Shown: positions 59,680-64,000 of the stretch, piece after piece
Layout of the letters: every line of letters starts with the position of its first letter
Numbering within the stretch: the stretch's first letter is position 1
From: JBKEDF01 sp047975325
GTDB taxonomy: Bacteria > Pseudomonadota > Alphaproteobacteria > Rhodobacterales > Rhodobacteraceae
Direction of reading: 5' to 3'
DNA: 64,000 nt
Assembly (NCBI GenBank): GCA_047975325.1
Contig: JBKEDF010000055.1
Span: 43,288-107,287 of the forward strand
Translations under genes and position numbers: made by a program
The notes under the pieces: model-generated
Told to the model about the DNA's origin: nothing
The model's input: the letters and a program-made list of their open reading frames with translations, nothing else
The model's database searches: none

Positions 59680-62376
59680 ATGCTCGGTTTTGGAACGCTT
59701 ACGCGGAAGGTCTTTGGAACGCCCAATGACCGCAAGGTCAAATCGGTTCGCGTCCTGATCGCGACAATCAATGCGCTGGAGCCGGAATTCCAGGCCTTGT
59801 CGGATGAAGAAATCAAGGGTCGCACCCAGGCATTGTCCGAGCGGGCGCAAACGGGCGAAGCATTGGATGACCTGCTGCCCGAGGCTTTTGCAAACTGCCG
59901 CGAGGCGGCCCGTCGGGCGCTTGGCCTCAGGGCTTTCGATGTGCAGCTTATGGGTGGGATCTTCCTGCATCAGGGAAATATTGCCGAGATGTAGACCGGG
60001 GAAGGCAAGACGCTGATGGCGACCTTCCCGGCCTATCTGAACGCACTGGCGGGCAAAGGCGTGCATATCGTCACGGTCAATGACTATCTTGCCAAACGTG
60101 ACGCCGAATGGATGGGCAAGGTCTATGGTACGCTGGGCCTGACCACGGGGGTCGTCTATCCTTATCAGCCCGATGATGAAAAACGCGCTGCCTATCGTGC
60201 CGATGTCACCTATGCCACCAATAACGAGCTTGGTTTCGACTACCTGCGCGACAACATGAAAGCGTCCCGGGAGGAAATGGCGCAGCGTGACCATTTCTTT
60301 GCCATTGTGGATGAGGTGGATTCGATCCTGATCGATGAAGCGCGCACGCCGCTTATCATTTCGGGGCCAAGCGAGGACCGTTCCGATCTTTACACTGCGG
60401 TTGACAAGCTGATCCCCTCCCTGACCGAGGACCATTTCAAGCTGGACGAAAAAACCCGCAACGTGACCTATACCGATGAAGGGAACGAGGCGATCGAGGG
60501 GCTGTTGTCCGAGGCTGGGCTCCTGCCCGAAGGGCAGAGCCTTTATGATCCGGAATCCACCTCGCTGGTGCATCATGTCACCCAGGCGCTGCGGGCGCAT
60601 AAGCTTTATCACAAGGATCAGCAATATATCGTGCGCGATGGCGAGGTGATGCTGATTGATGAATTCACCGGCCGGATGATGAAGGGTCGCCGTTTGTCGG
60701 AGGGGCTTCATCAGGCCATCGAGGCGAAAGAAGGCGTGACGATCCAACCTGAAAACGTGACCCTCGCCTCGGTGACGTTCCAGAACTATTTCCGCCTGTA
60801 TGAGAAACTTTCCGGCATGACCGGGACGGCGGCGACCGAGGCGGATGAATTTCACGAAATCTACAAGCTCGGTGTGGTTGAGGTGCCGACCAACAAGCCC
60901 ATTGCACGCAAGGACGAACATGATCAGGTCTATCGCACCGCAAGGGAAAAGTTTGATGGTATCGTGCGCTCGATCAAGGAGGCGCATGAAAAAGGCCAGC
61001 CCATGCTGGTCGGGACGACATCGATCGAGAAATCCGAATTCCTTTCGGACCTTCTGAAGAAAGACGGCATCCCGCATAATGTGCTCAATGCCCGCCAGCA
61101 TGAACAGGAGGCGCAGATCGTCGCCGATGCGGGCAAATTCGGTGCGGTGACCATTGCCACGAACATGGCCGGGCGGGGAACCGATATCCAGCTTGGCGGC
61201 AATGTGGAAATGAAGGTGCTGGAGGCGCTTGCCGCTGATCCTGGGGCCCATCCGGACGAGTTGCGCACGAAGATCGAGGCTGAACATGCCGAAGAAAAGG
61301 CTAAGGTCCTGGAAGCGGGGGGGCTGTATGTTCTGGGTACGGAACGGCACGAATCCCGGCGTATCGACAACCAGCTTCGTGGCCGTTCAGGCCGTCAGGG
61401 GGATCCGGGCCGGTCGTCCTTCTTCCTGAGCCTTGAGGATGACCTGATGCGCATCTTCGGGTCCGAACGGCTGGATTCGGTTCTCTCCAAGCTCGGTATG
61501 AAAGAGGGTGAGGCGATCATCCATCCCTGGGTGAACAAGAGCCTTGAAAAAGCGCAGGCGAAGGTCGAGGGGCGTAACTTCGATATCCGCAAGCAGCTTT
61601 TGAAATTTGACGATGTGATGAACGAACAGCGCAAGGCCATCTTTGGCCAGCGCCTTGAGATCATGGAAAGCGAGGATCTTTCCGAGATCGTACAGGATAT
61701 GCGTCATCAGGTGGTCGAGGATCTTGTCGATCAATATTTGCCGCCCAAAACCTATGCCGATCAGTGGAACAATGATGGCCTGACCGAAGCCTTGCGGGAA
61801 CGCATGTCACTGGATCTGCCAATTGCCGATTGGGCTGCCGAGGAAGGCGTGGACCAGGAAGTCGTGCAGGAGCGGGTCGAGGAAGCTTCCGACAGGCTGA
61901 TGTCCGAAAAGCTGGAAGCCTTCGGCGCCGAGACGATGCGAAATATCGAAAAGCAGGTGCTTTTGCAGATCATCGATACGAAATGGCGTGAACATCTGCT
62001 GCGGCTTGAACATCTTCGTTCCGTCGTCGGTTTTCGTGGCTATGCGCAACGTGATCCGTTGAACGAATTCAAATCCGAAGGATTTACGCTTTTCGAATCG
62101 ATGCTGAATTCCTTGCGTCAGGACGTGACGCAGCGGCTTGCCCAGATCCGTCCGCTGACCGAAGAAGAACAGCGCGCGATGATGGAACAATATCTTGAAC
62201 AGCAACGTGCCCTGGCCGGTGCCGCGACCCCGCAAGGTGATGCTGAAGCTGCGGATGGTGCCGCTTCGGGGTTCGATGAAGCCGATCCGGCCACCTGGGG
62301 CGATCCGGGCCGGAACGACCCATGCCCCTGTGGATCGGGGCAGAAATTCAAACATTGCCACGGCAAGCTTGCCTGA
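59680..62376 (+). pseudogene. secA: Protein translocase ATPase SecA, interrupted by an in-frame TAG
   Basis: The 899-codon frame encodes SecA end to end, starting MLGFGTLTRKVFGTPNDRKVK after GGAGATAAC and ending in the SEC-C zinc motif CPCGSGQKFKHCH. Both nucleotide-binding folds and the preprotein cross-linking domain are intact. Codon 105 (59992-59994) is TAG. It stands where Lys or Arg occurs in EM(K/R)TGEGKT, immediately before Walker A (TGEGKT, codons 106-111). The frame continues without shift. Reinitiation at the ATG 60016 would lose Walker A, so no truncated product should be active. SecA drives Sec-dependent export and is normally essential, so either the base is wrong or the stop is read through, suppressed or covered by another copy. 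Confidence 0.95.
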
Positions 62377-62552
62377 CCGGGGCAGGCTTTTCCGGATATC
62401 CACCTGATGGGAGCCTCGTCATGGGGCCGGGCTCTTGTGGCGGGGATATGCCGATATCGGGTCGCACCACGATTGGCGGGTTTCCGGTGTTGAACAATTC
62501 CGCCTGGGATACGAAACTCCCCTTGGCGGAGTGATCTTGGAATTGTGGCCCA

Positions 62553-64000
62553 ATGCGGACAAAATGGGCAATGGTACTGGCTGTCATGGTGTTCGTGATC
62601 AGCTCGGCTGCAATGGCGCAGGATATTACCCTGACGTCACGGGATGGCGGGCTGTCCCTGTCCGGGCGGCTCCTGTCCTATGATGGCGCATATTACCGGA
62701 TCGACACGACCCATGGCCCACTGACCGTTGCCGCCGATGGTGTGAACTGTGATGGCAAGCCCTGTCCGGGGCGGGTTCCGCCGACGGTCACGATCCGAAT
62801 GACCGGGGAGGCGAGGCTCGCCCATAAGATCCTGCCTCCTCTTTTGGCCGGTTTTGCTGCGGAACGGGGCACGGAATTTGTATCCCGCGTTGAAAATGAT
62901 CGGTTCCTCGCGGACATTTCGGAACCGGGGCAGGATCGGATCCTTGCCCGTGTCGATTTCAGCCCGGCCGGTCAGGAGGCTGCGCTGGAGGCCGTCCGCA
63001 CCGGCGAAGCCGACCTCGTGCTGGATTACGCCGAGGCCCCGGGATTGCGCAGCCGCGCCATCGCGCGGGAGCCGCTTGTGCCGATTATCGGCAATGGAAA
63101 CAGGTTTTGGACGATCCGCGGGGCTGATCTGGTTGCAGGTTTGACGGGCGAAATCGTGAACTGGCGCGATCTTGGCGGGCCGGAAGCGCCCATCGTGGTC
63201 CATGGGCTTGTCGCATCGCATCCGCTGACCGCTGCGATCCGCGCATATCTGGGCGCGCCATTGGCTGATGGACCCCGCCATGCCGATACTGCCGCGCTGG
63301 CCCGTGCCGTGGCGCGGGATCCCCGGGCGTTGGCGCTGACCGGATATTCGGTGGTAGGCAACACGCGCCGCCCGGTACTGACCGACCGTTGCGGTTTCTC
63401 CCTGCCCGTGTCCGCGATTGCGGTGAAGGCGGAGGATTATCCGCTTACGTTGCCGGTATTGATGCTGAGCCCGCGCAGGCGGTTGCCGCTTCTGACCCGC
63501 GAGTTTCTGGACTATCTGGCCACGGATGCCGCGCAGCAGGTTATTGCGGAGGCCGGGTTGACCGACCGCCGGGTTGGCCGTGCGCCGCTGGCGCGGAATG
63601 GCCGGCGTCTCCTGAATGCGATCCGCGGTGCGGGCGAAGAATTTTCCCTGCCCGAACTTCGCCGTCTTGGGGTCACGATGGATGGGGGGGAGCGGCTTTC
63701 CTTCACCTTCCGTTTCCGCGATGGCTCTTCCCGGCTTGATGCCCATTCCCGGCAAAATCTGGAGGATCTTGCCCACAGGATCACCGCTGGCGGCTTTCCC
63801 GATCAGCGATTGACGCTTGTGGGTTTCTCCGACGGGACGGGTGATGCGCAACGAAACCTTCGCCTTTCACGCAGCCGCGCCGAAACTGTTCGTCAGGCAC
63901 TTGGTGCGTTGGCCCCGCACCTGCCCGATACACAACTCCCCGCGATCGAAGCCTTTGGCGAAACGCTCCCCATGGCCTGCGATGACACCGCCGCCGGTCG
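62553..64000 (+). CDS. Exported PBP-like and OmpA-domain fusion protein (partial)
   Basis: The frame runs from an ATG at 62553 to the window edge, 482 complete codons. A signal peptide (MRTKWAMVLAVMVFVISSAAMAQ) is followed by a periplasmic substrate-binding-like region reminiscent of PstS: GFAAERGTEFVSRV, ADLVLDYAEAPGL, NWRDLGGPEAPIVVHG, LPLLTREFLDYLATD. The C-terminal part reads as an OmpA peptidoglycan-binding domain (ARITAGGFPDQ region, LTLVGFSDGTGDAQRNLRLSRSRAETVRQAL). Its end lies outside the window. The combination suggests a cell-wall-anchored binding protein. No strong ribosome-binding site precedes the ATG. Confidence 0.82.
   Translation, partial: MRTKWAMVLAVMVFVISSAAMAQDITLTSRDGGLSLSGRLLSYDGAYYRIDTTHGPLTVAADGVNCDGKPCPGRVPPTVTIRMTGEARLAHKILPPLLAGFAAERGTEFVSRVENDRFLADISEPGQDRILARVDFSPAGQEAALEAVRTGEADLVLDYAEAPGLRSRAIAREPLVPIIGNGNRFWTIRGADLVAGLTGEIVNWRDLGGPEAPIVVHGLVASHPLTAAIRAYLGAPLADGPRHADTAALARAVARDPRALALTGYSVVGNTRRPVLTDRCGFSLPVSAIAVKAEDYPLTLPVLMLSPRRRLPLLTREFLDYLATDAAQQVIAEAGLTDRRVGRAPLARNGRRLLNAIRGAGEEFSLPELRRLGVTMDGGERLSFTFRFRDGSSRLDAHSRQNLEDLAHRITAGGFPDQRLTLVGFSDGTGDAQRNLRLSRSRAETVRQALGALAPHLPDTQLPAIEAFGETLPMACDDTAAG

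Noticed and set aside
59992..59994. TAG as a reassigned sense codon in this organism
   Set aside because: TAG is used as an ordinary stop for mutT, the regulator at 29969 and the small ORF at 56438, at positions where these proteins naturally end.
59638..61350. 570-codon open frame antisense to secA
   Set aside because: The sense strand encodes SecA unmistakably; the antisense product has no recognisable domain.

Overview
The window looks like a chromosomal segment of an alphaproteobacterium of the Rhodobacteraceae (Roseobacter/Paracoccus group). The evidence is the gene content: a CcrM-type GANTC methylase next to rnhB, a DUF2794 protein, a beta-hydroxyaspartate (bhc) glyoxylate cluster with its IclR regulator, a carboxyspermidine-type polyamine pair, a DbpA-type DEAD helicase, the ppi-argJ-mutT-secA neighbourhood, and GC-rich coding sequence with AT-rich promoters. 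No rRNA, tRNA, CRISPR array, insertion sequence or prophage was seen.

Layout. 1-8.1 kb is housekeeping: a nitroreductase (cut by the window edge), rlmN, an IalB-like protein, a class 3 asparaginase, DUF2794, a P1 peptidase, pgsA-moaD-moaE, and the divergent epmA/efp pair with a clear terminator. 8.2-10.9 kb holds a large putative metzincin protease and a small partner gene. 11.3-15.6 kb carries DoxX, ccrM (three GANTC sites in its upstream gap), rnhB, two small exported proteins and a membrane-tethered winged-helix protein. 15.7-18.0 kb is the carboxyspermidine decarboxylase/dehydrogenase pair. 18.2-22.5 kb is bhcC-bhcB-bhcA with divergent bhcR, but without bhcD. 22.6-27.5 kb has a 1188-residue RTX/Hint protein and an orphan ExoY-like sugar transferase. 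27.8-29.9 kb is a DEAD-box helicase. 30-38.4 kb is a dense signalling block of two hybrid histidine kinases and three response regulators, with a decayed CFI-box gene between them. 38.7-39.9 kb has a candidate C-rich small RNA and an orphan formylglycine-generating enzyme. 40-48.7 kb is clpB (with a sigma32-like promoter), pyrF, DUF3775 and gcvT-gcvH-gcvP behind a tandem glycine riboswitch. 48.7-49.8 kb carries a GGCT-like protein and a META-domain protein. 50.0-56.3 kb is the most unusual locus: a 1858-residue protein with helical repeats and a C-terminal zinc-protease signature like anthrax lethal factor, followed by a CpXC-like protein. 56.4-64 kb has a 46-residue ORF, mutT, argJ, a parvulin, secA and the start of a PBP-OmpA fusion.

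Two features stand out. First, the 50-56 kb locus resembles an undescribed effector or toxin-like metalloprotease with a small zinc-ribbon partner. Second, secA, normally essential, has an in-frame TAG immediately before its Walker A motif. This is either an assembly error or a biologically demanding situation.

Pathway links: glyoxylate assimilation (bhc) yields glycine and aspartate-family intermediates. The glycine cleavage operon under glycine control lies 26 kb away. EF-P and its lysyl-modifying enzyme share a divergent promoter region. The polyamine pair makes spermidine-type triamines without S-adenosylmethionine decarboxylase.
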